From assembly GCF_000191065.1 (NCBI RefSeq), contig NZ_GL872282.1, positions 42,683-106,682 of the forward strand: 64,000 bases of DNA, in the 5' to 3' direction. Below are positions 18,413-27,532 of this stretch, piece by piece. This DNA comes from Prevotella multiformis DSM 16608. Lineage in GTDB: Bacteria > Bacteroidota > Bacteroidia > Bacteroidales > Bacteroidaceae. Below the pieces are notes generated by a model. It did not search any database. It saw nothing but the letters and a program-made list of their open reading frames with translations, and was not told where the DNA came from. The position numbers were made by a program, and so were the translations under genes. How positions within the stretch are numbered: the first letter of the stretch is position 1; every line of letters begins with the position of its first letter.

Positions 18413-18533
18413 ACATAACTTGTACTGGTGAGAGTGGCTTAATTAGATTTTAGTCATGGAATTATCCTTTCATCACAGAATGTCTGGAAATTAGCGGTAT
18501 AAATGGAATGCACCAATTGTTTATTTTGCCAAG

Positions 18534-19118
18534 ATGAAGAAAATCATAGGAGTATTTTTGATTATAGGAGTGCTTTGTGCAATAGGAGATGTTTGCATAG
18601 ACAGAGTACCTCATAATTATAAAATTATAAATGCGAATTTACAAAAAATAAAAATAAAAGGAAATACTTATGACAATTATTATTTGCTGACATTCGATGT
18701 AGTATATTGCAATTTTACTTATGAATTTTTTAAAGCGCCATTTCCTCCCGGGAGAAATGGAAGCATTGATAGCTTGTGTTCTATTAAAGTGTTGGATAAG
18801 AGAGGATATGACATGACTGACAGGTTCTCTCAGGACAGTATACAGCGCAATGAAGGAAGAAGTCTGTATGTTGTCTATCCTAAACGATCAGATAGTACAG
18901 TGATAGAAGCAGATGTGGAAAAGTCCGTTATGAACATTACCAATAAGATAAATTCCAACATTGATGAAAATAGAATGTTTAGAATTGAGACGGGGAGAAT
19001 ACTAAAGCTGAGACATACAAAGATGACTCCAGCATCGTTAAAAGTGGAATTCAAAGGGAGAGAGATTACAAGTAAAGTAGTTAGTAGGGGTTCTACCGTT
19101 TACTATGCTTTCGACTGA
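18534..19118 (+). CDS. Hypothetical membrane-anchored or exported protein
   Basis: A 194-residue AT-rich gene whose product starts with a hydrophobic signal or anchor (MKKIIGVFLIIGVLCAIGDVC), followed by a polar, beta-rich domain. No family is recognised. It lies directly before an Rhs fragment, overlapping it by 14 bp in another frame, in a patch of Rhs/immunity debris, so it may be an immunity or accessory protein of a lost Rhs system. Base composition differs strongly from the flanking chromosome, which suggests transfer. Confidence 0.55.
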   Translation: MKKIIGVFLIIGVLCAIGDVCIDRVPHNYKIINANLQKIKIKGNTYDNYYLLTFDVVYCNFTYEFFKAPFPPGRNGSIDSLCSIKVLDKRGYDMTDRFSQDSIQRNEGRSLYVVYPKRSDSTVIEADVEKSVMNITNKINSNIDENRMFRIETGRILKLRHTKMTPASLKVEFKGREITSKVVSRGSTVYYAFD

Positions 19119-19614
19119 CAATAAAGAACCTCACGTTGATTTTATCACCTGCGACAGCTTGAACCGTATGCGGATGATGACTTGTCCTGACGGCGAGGTC
19201 GTCACCTATCACTACAACTACAATGCGGCAGGACAAATAGATGGTCTTACGAGCAATAAACCGGGACGTCAGAGCGTTATTGTTGACAGGATAGGTTACG
19301 ACAAAGAGGGTCATACGGTCTATACGAAGCTCGGCAACGGCACGGAGACAACCTATACCTACGAGAGGCAGCGTGAGCGTCTGCAGGCGATGCGCCTTGC
19401 AGCGGACGGTCAGACTGTCATGGAGAACAGGTATCGTTATGATGCTGTGGAAAATATCCTCGGTATCACGAATGCCGCCAACCCAACGTCGCTGACGAAA
19501 CTCAACAAGGCGAAGCTGGGAGGAAGGAGTATGCATACATGTCAGTTGGAAAGAAAGTGCAATCACCTGAAGATTATGGTGGTCAATAAAAATGGAATGC
19601 AGACAAGTCCGTAG
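19105..19614 (+). pseudogene. Rhs/YD-repeat protein fragment
   Basis: The frame encodes typical YD repeats: YHYNYNAAGQIDGL, IGYDKEGHTVYTKLGNGTETTYTYE and NRYRYDAVENILGITNAANP. These are the spacings of bacterial Rhs/Tc-toxin shells of Bacteroidetes. Only about 130 residues of shell remain. The long N-terminal shell and the C-terminal RHS core with its toxin tip are both missing, and the frame drifts into unrelated sequence after GGRSMHT. Its G+C is higher than the neighbouring debris. It is a relic of a polymorphic toxin gene. Confidence 0.8.
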
Positions 19615-19715
19615 ACCTCTTTTATTAATGATCTCAGGCTGTGCCGTATATTTATTCTACAGTATTATAGTTGTTTATTACGATACTCAAGCAATAGAAT
19701 CTGGTTCAATTATAT

Positions 19716-19825
19716 GGTTTTTCCGTTAAATGTATAGATTGGAAGAATAAAGGCTTATACACTTGCAGGGTATGACTGTCCAACATTAGACGGCCTTACA
19801 AAGGAGGATAAACTACAAGATAAAA
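19716..19825 (-). repeat. Detached inverted right arm of the 600-bp element
   Basis: Starts GGTTTTTCCGTTAAA and matches, base for base in many stretches, the first 110 bp of the element at 58811 (for example CACTTGCAGGGTATG and GGAGGATAAACTACAAGATAAAA). It corresponds to the right arm, inverted, and abuts complete copy B, so copy B is flanked by two right arms in opposite orientation. Confidence 0.75.
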
Positions 19826-20432
19826 GGTTCTTTCGTTAAATGTGTAGATGCTTTTCATATAGCTTTAACGGAAGAACCGAAGTGATTGATGAAACAAAAA
19901 CATGGCCAAGACTGTCAACTGTCTATCCTGTCATCAGCCTCTGAGTCAAAGACCTTTTCAATTTTAATACGTTGAAAAGACAGATAAGATTTTGAAAGAC
20001 CATTACATAATTTCAAACAAATCATCTGTAAATGTAAAGAACACGTGCAAAAATCGAGTTTGTAACCAGCAGTCAATCAATCGGTTGTTAAGTCGTTTGT
20101 AAGAGGTGCCTGATTGGACTTCAAAAGGGCGTTGGTAACACGCTAAAGGAGCACCTGTTGCAAGTCAATCAGGCATCTTTTAGAAGCCAGAAGAGCATGT
20201 GTCAGCTTTGAACTGCACAAAAATGTTTACAAACACCGATGATATGGAAATAAAATGTATGTAAAAGACGGAAAGACAGGCTGATGGACAGGCATCGTAT
20301 CAATTTGTCTTTTCTGCCCTTTTATCTTGTAGTTTACCTTCTTTTGTAAAACCATCCGCTTGGGGAAAGTCATACTATGCAAGTACACAAGCTTTTTATT
20401 CTATTCCCATCTATCCATTTAACGGAAGAACC
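19826..20432 (+). repeat. 600-bp dispersed element, copy B (complete)
   Basis: 607 bp running from a palindromic left end (GGTTCTTTCGTTAAA at 19826-19840 with TTTAACGGAAGAACC at 19864-19878) to the right end TTTAACGGAAGAACC at 20418-20432. It contains the conserved core with GCGTTGGTAACACGC and AAGTCAATCAGGCATC. No long ORF is present. It interrupts the Rhs/immunity region: gene remnants start immediately after the right end. Confidence 0.88.
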
Positions 20433-20460
20433 AAAAGATACCCTAGAGGCTTTCAATTCC

Positions 20461-20686
20461 ATGGAACTAATATGTTGCCAAGAACTTATGGACTTGTATC
20501 TCTGGGAAACAGGATGCACCTAAGGTGTTTATCTTTGATTTGGGAGAAGATGAAAATGGACGGAATCACTTTTCACTTTGCGCTTATAGTAATTATGTGT
20601 CTTGTGCGATTCCAGGGACATTATGCTTCAAAAATAAGAGTCACGATGCTGTCCATACAGAAGACCTCTATATATCTTATATTTGA
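20461..20686 (+). pseudogene. Frameshifted small gene, likely immunity-type remnant
   Basis: Starting at ATG 20461, the frame reads MELICCQELMDLYLW. After a GGG at 20504-20506 the protein-like sequence continues one frame over: KQDAPKVFIFDLGEDENGR ... CFKNKSHDAVHTEDLYISYI, to a TGA at 20684-20686. Removing one G would give a continuous product of about 74 residues. The single-frame 83-codon ORF here is a mixture and not the real product. The upstream part may have been removed when repeat copy B arrived. No family is recognised. Confidence 0.5.
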
Positions 20687-20799
20687 CTATCAACAAGTTA
20701 CATTCCACGGGGTTCTCATGTAAGGGAGGGAAGAGGTCTCAATGCCAAAAAGGGATCGTATCCAGAAAAAACATTGTATTTTTTAACCATAAATAAGCA

Positions 20800-21189
20800 A
20801 TGGATTTTACACTATTTGAAAATGCAACAAGCGTATCTGCTATATACAAGAGATCTCTGCCTACTTTTACGAAAATAGAAGTTGTCAAGATCACTATTAT
20901 ACCAGGAGAAGATACTGAACTGATTTTAACTTTAGATACAACAGAACTGCCTGAAGTTTTACCTTTAAAGTGGTCCAAAAAAAGAATAAATACTGTTCAG
21001 TTCGAAATAGACTTTATAGATGTTGATCTAAAAAAAATCTGTCTTACTAAAAGTATGGATTATAATTTTATAATGCAGAGAAAGGATGAAAAAAATGTTG
21101 TTATATTAAAGAATCTTTTAGATAATAAGGAAATTACTTTTGATTCAAAGTGGGCTTATATTAGGAATATATCTGGATATGAAAAATAA
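20800..21189 (+). CDS. Imm50-like immunity protein
   Basis: A 129-residue AT-rich protein whose pattern resembles immunity protein 50: an early beta strand with 'I.PGEDTELILTLDTTELPE', then PLKWSKKRINTVQFEIDFIDV (about 50-70), and a C-terminal ITFDSKWAYIRNISGYEK. Imm50 proteins are thought to neutralise polymorphic toxins. No intact toxin remains next to it; the nearest is the Rhs fragment at 19105-19614. It is therefore an orphan immunity gene, possibly retained for protection against neighbours. The family call rests on motif memory only. Confidence 0.55.
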   Translation: MDFTLFENATSVSAIYKRSLPTFTKIEVVKITIIPGEDTELILTLDTTELPEVLPLKWSKKRINTVQFEIDFIDVDLKKICLTKSMDYNFIMQRKDEKNVVILKNLLDNKEITFDSKWAYIRNISGYEK

Positions 21190-21439
21190 GACCACCCTAA
21201 TGCCGGTGGGAAGGATATGGCCTGCTCTGACGGCAGGCAACCTCCTGAAGAAACTCACGGCTGGGTTCAGAAAGTGGCACTCTATGGGAATCAGGATTTG
21301 AGCATGCTGTCCGTCCATCTCGGGAAGGTGGCGCTAAGAATATAGACAATAATGCCATAAAACATGGAGCTGGTCCTGGTCCTGCTCTTATTTTATTATA
21401 CCAGCATCAGGATATGTTCTTTTACAAAATAAACTTATT
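21190..21439. other. Decayed sequence between immunity-type genes
   Basis: Higher G+C than the flanks. One frame stays open (DHPNAGGKDMACSDGRQ...) from 21189 to about 21345 but has no start and no recognisable family. It is probably Rhs-related debris. Confidence 0.35.
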
Positions 21440-21730
21440 ATGGAATATTCATATTTTATAAAGAGAAATATCAACTTTTTTAAAAATAATGGATATACTC
21501 TATATCCGAATGGGAATCAAGTATATAGACGGATAGATGATTATGATGTGCTGATCACAGATTATACAGGGAAGAAACTATCATTAGATCTTTTGATTGT
21601 CTTTGAACTTTGGATAAAAAATAATATAACAGATGTCCTCATCTTTAGAAAGATGTATAAGAGAACATTTTTTTGTCCTAGAATGGAAAAGATTGATAAA
21701 GAAATAGCAAAGATAATAGAAGAATTTTAG
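21440..21730 (+). CDS. Hypothetical 96-residue protein
   Basis: An intact AT-rich ORF (MEYSYFIKRNINFFKNNGYTL... ending IDKEIAKIIEEF) with no signal peptide, probably a small alpha/beta protein. It sits in the series of immunity-like genes and may be one itself. I do not recognise a family. The composition fits the surrounding transferred patch. Confidence 0.5.
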   Translation: MEYSYFIKRNINFFKNNGYTLYPNGNQVYRRIDDYDVLITDYTGKKLSLDLLIVFELWIKNNITDVLIFRKMYKRTFFCPRMEKIDKEIAKIIEEF

Positions 21731-21750
21731 CCTTCGAATCCTATGTATAG

Positions 21751-22090
21751 ATGATAAATAGAATGGTACACTCTATACCTGACAACTTCTATGATGTGTT
21801 TAGTGCTGTGCCAGCAAATGAGTCTGGAATGCTAAACGATAGACGTACAGGGTGGAAAGCTCTTTTACCAATTTGCAATAGACGATCAGGACTTAGCGTA
21901 CATCCAGATATTAATTTATCTGTTACAAAGGGCAGCTTTGGTACAGTCGGTTGTTACGGAAAATCTAAATGAATGGAAATTCTTTAATAAGTTGATTACT
22001 CCTAGTGGGACACATAGGATGATTTTTAACATCAAAGGTAATCCAAATTGTGTCGATGAATGTAAAGCTGGTTCTCGTCTTGTTCAATAG
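21751..22090 (+). pseudogene. Frameshifted small gene in immunity region
   Basis: The first part reads MINRMVHSIPDNFYDVFSAVPANESGMLN. Near 21836-21840 the protein-like reading moves one base forward into TIDVQGGKLFYQFAIDDQ ... LLQRAALVQSVV ... GTHRMIFNIKGNPNCVDEC, to a TAG at 22088-22090. The second half looks much more like protein than the continuing first frame, so a one-base insertion (an extra A in TAAACG) is the simplest explanation. The intact product would be about 112 residues. The function is unknown. Confidence 0.45.
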
Positions 22091-22256
22091 CTTATTTACC
22101 ATACAAGCTTGTGTTGGACAAGAAAGAGTAGATGGGAAAATAGATGTTGCAGAACATGTTAAGAAGGAGGTTTCTGTGCCGTCAGACACATCTGTTAATG
22201 GCATAATATTAGACGATACCGTTTCTTTAAATAATATTTTCGAGAGTCTCATGTAA
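22056..22256 (+). CDS. Small secreted or lipoprotein-like hypothetical protein
   Basis: 66 residues from the ATG at 22056 (a GTG at 22050 is in frame). A signal peptide-like start, MNVKLVLVLFNSLFTIQAC, is followed by an acidic tail ending LNNIFESLM. It may be a lipoprotein (Cys in IQAC), though the box is not ideal. It overlaps the end of the preceding frameshifted gene and its stop overlaps the next start, so it could be a truncated N-terminal remnant. Confidence 0.4.
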   Translation: MNVKLVLVLFNSLFTIQACVGQERVDGKIDVAEHVKKEVSVPSDTSVNGIILDDTVSLNNIFESLM

Positions 22257-22789
22257 TGGAGTTTTACAGAGGTTTCAGAATAGTAAATCAAAATCATTTG
22301 AGCATGTTTTTAAAGAATAAAAAAAGAATTATCAATTATTTCGTGTTGATTATAGGTTTTGGCGTGTGGGAATCATGTCATTCTAAAGTCCAACATGTTT
22401 TAGTCCCTGTAGATAATGTCAGATCTTATAAACTGAGCGAAAATCACGACACAACAACTATTATCGAAGAAAGAGATGACTACTCTCGAACCGTAATTAA
22501 ATTTTATAAAGACAACAGTGAGGTTTTTACTTCCGACTACGGTGGACATAAAGAATTACTGATGTCCACAACAGAGATGTTGGATACCGTATATTCTGGA
22601 GACGCTAATTATAGGAATCACCGGATTCAGATAAAACAAGAAAACCCCAATCTGTTTTCTACATCTATATATCATATTGATGTAAAGCCTGTGTTGCTTT
22701 TAACAATCTATTATGACCATTCATATAGCATAAAAGCTATCCGTAATTGGTTAGTATATACGACTTACAAATCGAAACATGACGAATGA
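22256..22789 (+). CDS. Hypothetical lipoprotein
   Basis: The frame opens at 22256. The ATG at 22304 gives MFLKNKKRIINYFVLIIGFGVWESC, a plausible lipoprotein signal, so the real product is probably about 161 residues. The mature part is polar and beta-rich (RSYKLSENHDTTTIIEERDDYSRTV...). No family is recognised. It is strongly AT-rich, the last gene of the accessory patch. Confidence 0.5.
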   Translation: MEFYRGFRIVNQNHLSMFLKNKKRIINYFVLIIGFGVWESCHSKVQHVLVPVDNVRSYKLSENHDTTTIIEERDDYSRTVIKFYKDNSEVFTSDYGGHKELLMSTTEMLDTVYSGDANYRNHRIQIKQENPNLFSTSIYHIDVKPVLLLTIYYDHSYSIKAIRNWLVYTTYKSKHDE

Positions 22790-22869
22790 GAGTTCTTTCA
22801 ACAATATGAGATGCAAGAGAAGGGGGGGGCGTACTGGTCTTGATTTAATTAAAAGTGATGGTTGCATGA

Positions 22870-23033
22870 GAGAGTGTGTCAAAACTCAAAATTCAGAAAA
22901 GCCTCCCCTTCCTATTGACGGTTCTGATCCCCTTAGACATCAAACAACCGCTATCATCGAGCTATCGGCTCTTTGGCAGCGGTTGTTCTTTACAAATGGC
23001 AGCTGTCTTGAAGTCGGGTTTTGACACGCCCTC
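22870..23033. mobile_element. MITE-like element, 164 bp
   Basis: Terminal inverted repeats GAGAGTGTGTCAAAACTC (22870-22887) and the complement of GAGGGCGTGTCAAAACCC (23016-23033) match at 15 of 18 positions. They resemble ends of Bacteroidetes insertion sequences that begin GAG.GTGTGTCAAAA. Inside there is no ORF, but a 10-bp palindrome AACAACCGCT/AGCGGTTGTT is present. No clear target duplication was seen. It lies just downstream of the valS stop and could act as its transcript end. Confidence 0.6.
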
Positions 23034-23059
23034 CTTCATGTTGGAGATTAAAATAGATT

Positions 23060-25753
23060 TTACTTTTTCCTCAGCTCTTCAAGATTTGCCTTCAAAGCAG
23101 CAATCTTTTCTTCGGAGTCGCTCTGTTTCTTGCGCTCACGCTCAACGACGGCCTCAGGTGCATGGGCAACGAAGTTCTCGTTAGAGAGTTTCTTCTTGAT
23201 GCCGGCGAGGAAGCCTTCGAGGTGCAGGAGTTCCTTCTCCTGCTTCTCTATTTCAGCCGCCACATCGATCAGGTCGCCGACAGGTACTGCAAACGAGTCC
23301 GTTCCGACCATGAAACCGGAGGCATCCCCCGACTTCTCCGTTACGACTTCGATGGCTTTCAGGTTTGCCATCTTTGTGATGACGCTGTTGTATGCCTCGT
23401 AGTTGTTCTGGCCGATGGCATCGAGTTCCAGTTCTACCTTCGGAGCGATGTTCTTCTGGTTGCGGACGGTACGCACACCCCCGACGATGGCCTTTACCTG
23501 CTCGATGTCTTCCATGAGCCTCAGCTCGTCCTTGCCTGGAGCCGGGAGGCGCAGCTCGTCACACATAATGCTCTCGCCGTCTTTGCGGTCGTAGAGGTGC
23601 TGCCACAATTCTTCGGTGATGAACGGCATGAACGGATGCAGCATCTTCAGCAGGGCATTGAAGAAACGGAGTGTCGCCTCGTAGGTCGTCCTGTCAATCG
23701 GTTTGCCGTATTCGGGTTTGATCATCTCCAGGTACCAGCTTGAGAACTCGTCCCAGAAGAGGCGGTAGACAGTCATCAGTGCCTCGGAGATACGGTAGCT
23801 TCTGAACTGTTCGTCCATCTCTGCATTCACAGCCTTCAGCTTGGCATCGAACCACTCCACGGCAATCCGGCTTGCCTGCGGCTGTTCCGTGTCGGCTGTC
23901 TGCCAGCCCTGTACCAGCCGGAAAGCATTCCAAATCTTGTTGTTGAAGTTACGTCCCTGCTCGCAAAGTGTCTCGTCGAAGAGGATGTCGTTGCCTGCCG
24001 GAGCGGAAAGCATCATGCCCATGCGGACACCGTCGGCACCGTATTTCTCGATGAGCATGATCGGGTCGGGAGAGTTACCGAGGCTCTTACTCATCTTACG
24101 TCCGAGCTTGTCACGTACAATACCTGTAAAGTAGACGTGCTTGAACGGGAACTTGCCACGGTACTCGTAGCCCGCCATGATCATGCGTGCCACCCAGAAG
24201 AAGATGATGTCCGGACCCGTTACGAGATCGCTGGTAGGATAATAGTAGCTGATTTCCTCGTTGTCCGGATGGTTGATGCCGTCGAAGACGGAAATCGGCC
24301 ACAGCCAGCTTGAGAACCATGTGTCCATACAGTCGCTCTCCTGTTCGAGGTCGGCAGCGGTTACTGAAGGGTTGATTTCCTGTGCCAACTTCAATGCCTC
24401 TTCTTCTGTCTCTGCAACAACGGTTGCATTCTTACCCTCCGCATCTTTGAAGTAATAGGCAGGTATACGATGTCCCCACCAGAGCTGGCGGCTGATGCAC
24501 CAGTCCTTGATATTCTCGAGCCAGTGGCGGTAAGTGTTCTTGTACTTTTTCGGATAGAACTCGATTTCGTCGTCCATGACGGGAGAGAGGGCGATGTCGG
24601 CAAAGTGCTGCATCCTGAGGAACCACTGCGTGGAGAGCTTCGGCTCGATCGGCACGTTCGTACGCTCGGAGAATCCCACCTTGTTGTCATAGTCCTCAAC
24701 CTTCTCCATCAAGCCCGCAGCTTCCAAGTCCTTTGAAATCTGCTTACGTACATCCATACGGTCCTGCCCCACATAGAGGCCCGCCGCCTCAGAGATTGTT
24801 CCGTTATCATTGAAGATGTCGATGGTTTCCAGTCCATGCTTCAAACCAAGCGCATGGTCGTTTACGTCGTGAGCAGGTGTTACCTTCAAACAACCTGTGC
24901 CGAACTGAATGTCAACGTATGAGTCCTCAATAACTGGAATCACACGGTTTACCAATGGAACGATGACATGCAGCCCCTTCAACCAAGTATTCTTAACGTC
25001 CTCTGGGTTGATACACATGGCTGTGTCCCCCATGATAGTCTCCGGACGAGTAGTGGCAACAACTGCATAGTAGCCCTTCTCATCCTTGTGCATCACGTTG
25101 CCTTCATCCTTGCGTTCAACCCTTGCCTGGTCTTCCGAAGCAACATAATATTTAAGGTGATAGAGCTTTGAATGTTCATCCTTATAGATTACCTCCTCAT
25201 CGGAGAGGGCTGTCTGTGCCTGCGGATCCCAGTTGACCATGCGCACGCCACGGTAGATGTAACCTTTATTATACAGGTCGCAGAACACCTTGATGACGCT
25301 CCGGCTGCGGGTCTCGTCCATGGTGAAAGCCGTACGGTCCCAGTCGCAGGAACAACCCAGGCGGCGCAGCTGTTTGAGGATAATGCCACCGTGCTCGCGT
25401 GTCCAGTCCCATGCGTGCTCAAGGAACTGCTCACGGGTGAGGTCGGTCTTCTTGATGCCTTCCTGTGCCAGTCTGTTCACGACCTTCGCCTCAGTCGCAA
25501 TGCTGGCGTGGTCAGTGCCCGGCACCCAGCAGGCATTCTTGCCCTCCATGCGGGCACGCCTGACCAAGATGTCCTGAATCGTATTGTTCAGCATATGTCC
25601 CATGTGGAGCACCCCCGTAACGTTGGGCGGCGGAATCACCACGGTATAAGGCTCACGGCCATCAGGCTTAGAACTGAAAAGCTTGTTGTCCAGCCAGTAC
25701 TGGTACCATTTCGATTCCACAATCTGTGGATCATACTTGCTTGCTAAATCCAT
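23060..25753 (-). CDS. valS: Valine--tRNA ligase
   Basis: 897 residues, a class Ia synthetase. The HIGH-type motif lies in [17 protein letters not shown] (about 42-58). The editing (CP1) domain has [14 protein letters not shown]-like sequence ([14 protein letters not shown]). KMSKS lies in [14 protein letters not shown], followed by the anticodon-binding domain and a C-terminal coiled coil ([23 protein letters not shown]...) typical of ValRS. It charges tRNA-Val and edits threonine. It is transcribed away from mazG; a TACTTTTG box (25800-25807, minus) may be its promoter. Confidence 0.98.
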   Translation of the reverse strand: MDLASKYDPQIVESKWYQYWLDNKLFSSKPDGREPYTVVIPPPNVTGVLHMGHMLNNTIQDILVRRARMEGKNACWVPGTDHASIATEAKVVNRLAQEGIKKTDLTREQFLEHAWDWTREHGGIILKQLRRLGCSCDWDRTAFTMDETRSRSVIKVFCDLYNKGYIYRGVRMVNWDPQAQTALSDEEVIYKDEHSKLYHLKYYVASEDQARVERKDEGNVMHKDEKGYYAVVATTRPETIMGDTAMCINPEDVKNTWLKGLHVIVPLVNRVIPVIEDSYVDIQFGTGCLKVTPAHDVNDHALGLKHGLETIDIFNDNGTISEAAGLYVGQDRMDVRKQISKDLEAAGLMEKVEDYDNKVGFSERTNVPIEPKLSTQWFLRMQHFADIALSPVMDDEIEFYPKKYKNTYRHWLENIKDWCISRQLWWGHRIPAYYFKDAEGKNATVVAETEEEALKLAQEINPSVTAADLEQESDCMDTWFSSWLWPISVFDGINHPDNEEISYYYPTSDLVTGPDIIFFWVARMIMAGYEYRGKFPFKHVYFTGIVRDKLGRKMSKSLGNSPDPIMLIEKYGADGVRMGMMLSAPAGNDILFDETLCEQGRNFNNKIWNAFRLVQGWQTADTEQPQASRIAVEWFDAKLKAVNAEMDEQFRSYRISEALMTVYRLFWDEFSSWYLEMIKPEYGKPIDRTTYEATLRFFNALLKMLHPFMPFITEELWQHLYDRKDGESIMCDELRLPAPGKDELRLMEDIEQVKAIVGGVRTVRNQKNIAPKVELELDAIGQNNYEAYNSVITKMANLKAIEVVTEKSGDASGFMVGTDSFAVPVGDLIDVAAEIEKQEKELLHLEGFLAGIKKKLSNENFVAHAPEAVVERERKKQSDSEEKIAALKANLEELRKK

Positions 25754-25829
25754 TTGTTTCGTATAATATTATTTCTTTATTATCTTTAAAATAACGCTGC
25801 AAAAGTACAAAAAATCCACCTAAAAAGCG

Positions 25830-25837
25830 TATCTTTG
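25830..25837 (+). promoter_or_regulatory. Probable -7 box for mazG
   Basis: TATCTTTG, followed by GC, 63 nt before the mazG TTG. It lies back to back with a minus-strand TACTTTTG (25800-25807) for valS. The -33 elements are not clear. Confidence 0.4.
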
Positions 25838-25899
25838 CAACAATAATAGTACCCGGATGAGTACTTTAACGTATATCTTCAACATTAAACATCAAGACA

Positions 25900-26781
25900 T
25901 TGCATACAAAAGAAGAGAAACTCGAAGCCTTTGCCCGGCTTCTGGATATTCAGGAGCGTTTGCGTAAAGAGTGCCCTTGGGACAGGAAACAAACCAATGA
26001 AAGCCTGCGTCCCAATACGATAGAGGAGACTTTCGAGCTGGCAGACGCCCTCATGAAGAACGACTCCAAGAACATCTGCAAGGAACTGGGGGATGTCATG
26101 GAACACGTCATTTTCTATTCCATGCTCGGCGAAGAAAAGGAAGACTTCGATGTGGCTGATGTCTGCAATGCGCAGTCAGACAAACTCATGTTCCGCCACG
26201 ACTTCATCGACTGGACAGGATGGAGCGTGACACATCCGGATATGACCGTCAATGCTTCCGGACAGGTTGTCTACAAAGACGAACTTGGAAAGGAAGCTGC
26301 CGACAGCCAGCAGGCGACTCCCGACACGGCTTCGCAGGTGGAATCGACATGGGAACAACGCAAGCAGCGCGAACGTGACGGCAACACCTCCGTACTTTCC
26401 GGCGTACCCGATTCGCTGCCCAGCCTTATCAAGGCCTACCGCATCCAGGACAAGGCACGCAACGTAGGCTTCGACTGGAAGGAGAAGGAGCAGGTGTGGG
26501 AGAAGGTCTATGAGGAGCTGGACGAACTGAAGGCTGAATTGAAGAAAGACGACAGACAACATTCAACCGAGGAGCTGGGCGACTTCCTTTTCTCGGTCAT
26601 CAATGCGGCACGTCTCTATCATCTCAACCCGGACAATGCACTGGAACATACTAACCAGAAGTTTATCAGACGGTTCAGTTACATTGAAGAGAAAGCCAAG
26701 GAAAAAGGTGTCACTATCAAAGACCTGACGCTTGCGAAGATGGACCGGCTGTGGGAAGAAGCCAAGACGGCTGACCGCTGA
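25900..26781 (+). CDS. mazG: Nucleoside triphosphate pyrophosphohydrolase MazG
   Basis: About 293 residues with two MazG repeats. The first (about 10-100) has RKECPWDRKQTNESLRPNTIEETFELADAL and ELGDVMEHVIF; the second (about 175-270) has KARNVGFDWKEKEQVWEKVYEELDEL and EELGDFLFSVIN. The paired ExxE/ExxD sets bind magnesium. It hydrolyses NTPs and dNTPs to monophosphates, affecting damaged nucleotides and ppGpp levels. An insertion of about 60 polar residues separates the repeats. No ATG fits the family start; a TTG at 25900 does. Confidence 0.93.
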   Translation: MHTKEEKLEAFARLLDIQERLRKECPWDRKQTNESLRPNTIEETFELADALMKNDSKNICKELGDVMEHVIFYSMLGEEKEDFDVADVCNAQSDKLMFRHDFIDWTGWSVTHPDMTVNASGQVVYKDELGKEAADSQQATPDTASQVESTWEQRKQRERDGNTSVLSGVPDSLPSLIKAYRIQDKARNVGFDWKEKEQVWEKVYEELDELKAELKKDDRQHSTEELGDFLFSVINAARLYHLNPDNALEHTNQKFIRRFSYIEEKAKEKGVTIKDLTLAKMDRLWEEAKTADR

Positions 26782-26825
26782 TGTCCATCGCCAATTTTAA
26801 AGATATAAATCAGACTCCAAAGAAT

Positions 26826-27383
26826 ATGAGAAATGCTTTTTATTTTATCGTTTCACTGCTGGTCCTTGCTTCAGCAATCTCCTGCAAGGACAGCAAGCCC
26901 AAGGCCGTGATGACACAGGAAAACGGGCAGACCGACACGCTTGCGACCGGTGACAGCACCGTTTATGGAACGATGGTGGACGGCGGGATGAATTCCATCG
27001 TTCTGCTAACCGACAACGGAGACACCATTGTGTATCTCACCAATCCTAATGATACTGTCGATGTTGTCAAGGGCGGAAAGCTCAACGGCGACCGCTTCGC
27101 CATTATCGGCTATAAGGAATACGGCGACCGCTTCATGCGTTCAGCCATCAACCTCACCTCGCTGTTGGGTAACTGGATCAGCCTTGACCGTAACTTTGAA
27201 ATCAAAGAAGACGGTACCGTCACATCCAGTCTGCAGTCGGAAAAGAATCCTTGGACCTCGTGGAAGATATGGAACGGGAAACTGATCCTGTCCAAGGATA
27301 CCTTCGAGGTAGACAACCTCGGTGCAGACTCTCTGGCATTGGAAAACAAAAACGGTATTTTCGTATTTACCAGAGGAAAGTAA
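26826..27383 (+). CDS. Lipoprotein, paralogue of the one at 30190-30990
   Basis: The frame extends to 26781, but the ATG at 26826 gives a clean lipoprotein signal MRNAFYFIVSLLVLASAISC, with Cys20 as the lipidated residue (185 residues in all). The mature part contains GDSTVYGTMVDGGMNSIVLL and SWKIWNGKLILSKDT. These align with GDSTRYGLACDGCSDSVIVLL and SWHIFNGRLYIYKDT in the minus-strand lipoprotein about 3 kb away. The C-terminal part looks lipocalin-like, but no family is certain. It follows mazG closely. Confidence 0.7.
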   Translation: MRNAFYFIVSLLVLASAISCKDSKPKAVMTQENGQTDTLATGDSTVYGTMVDGGMNSIVLLTDNGDTIVYLTNPNDTVDVVKGGKLNGDRFAIIGYKEYGDRFMRSAINLTSLLGNWISLDRNFEIKEDGTVTSSLQSEKNPWTSWKIWNGKLILSKDTFEVDNLGADSLALENKNGIFVFTRGK

Positions 27384-27532
27384 ATCGAATGGTGTGAGGT
27401 CGGGAGCTTATCTGCAAGAGAGGATGTCCTCGTCTGGACGACAGACCGACCGTGTACGACCGGATGGGGGTATCTGTCCTTACTGTCTCACCTGCCAGCA
27501 TCCCTGACATACACTTCTATTCAAAGCATCTT

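Noticed and set aside
22779-23024. 81-codon ORF before valS
   Set aside because: Runs through a G8 tract and the MITE-like element; no protein character.
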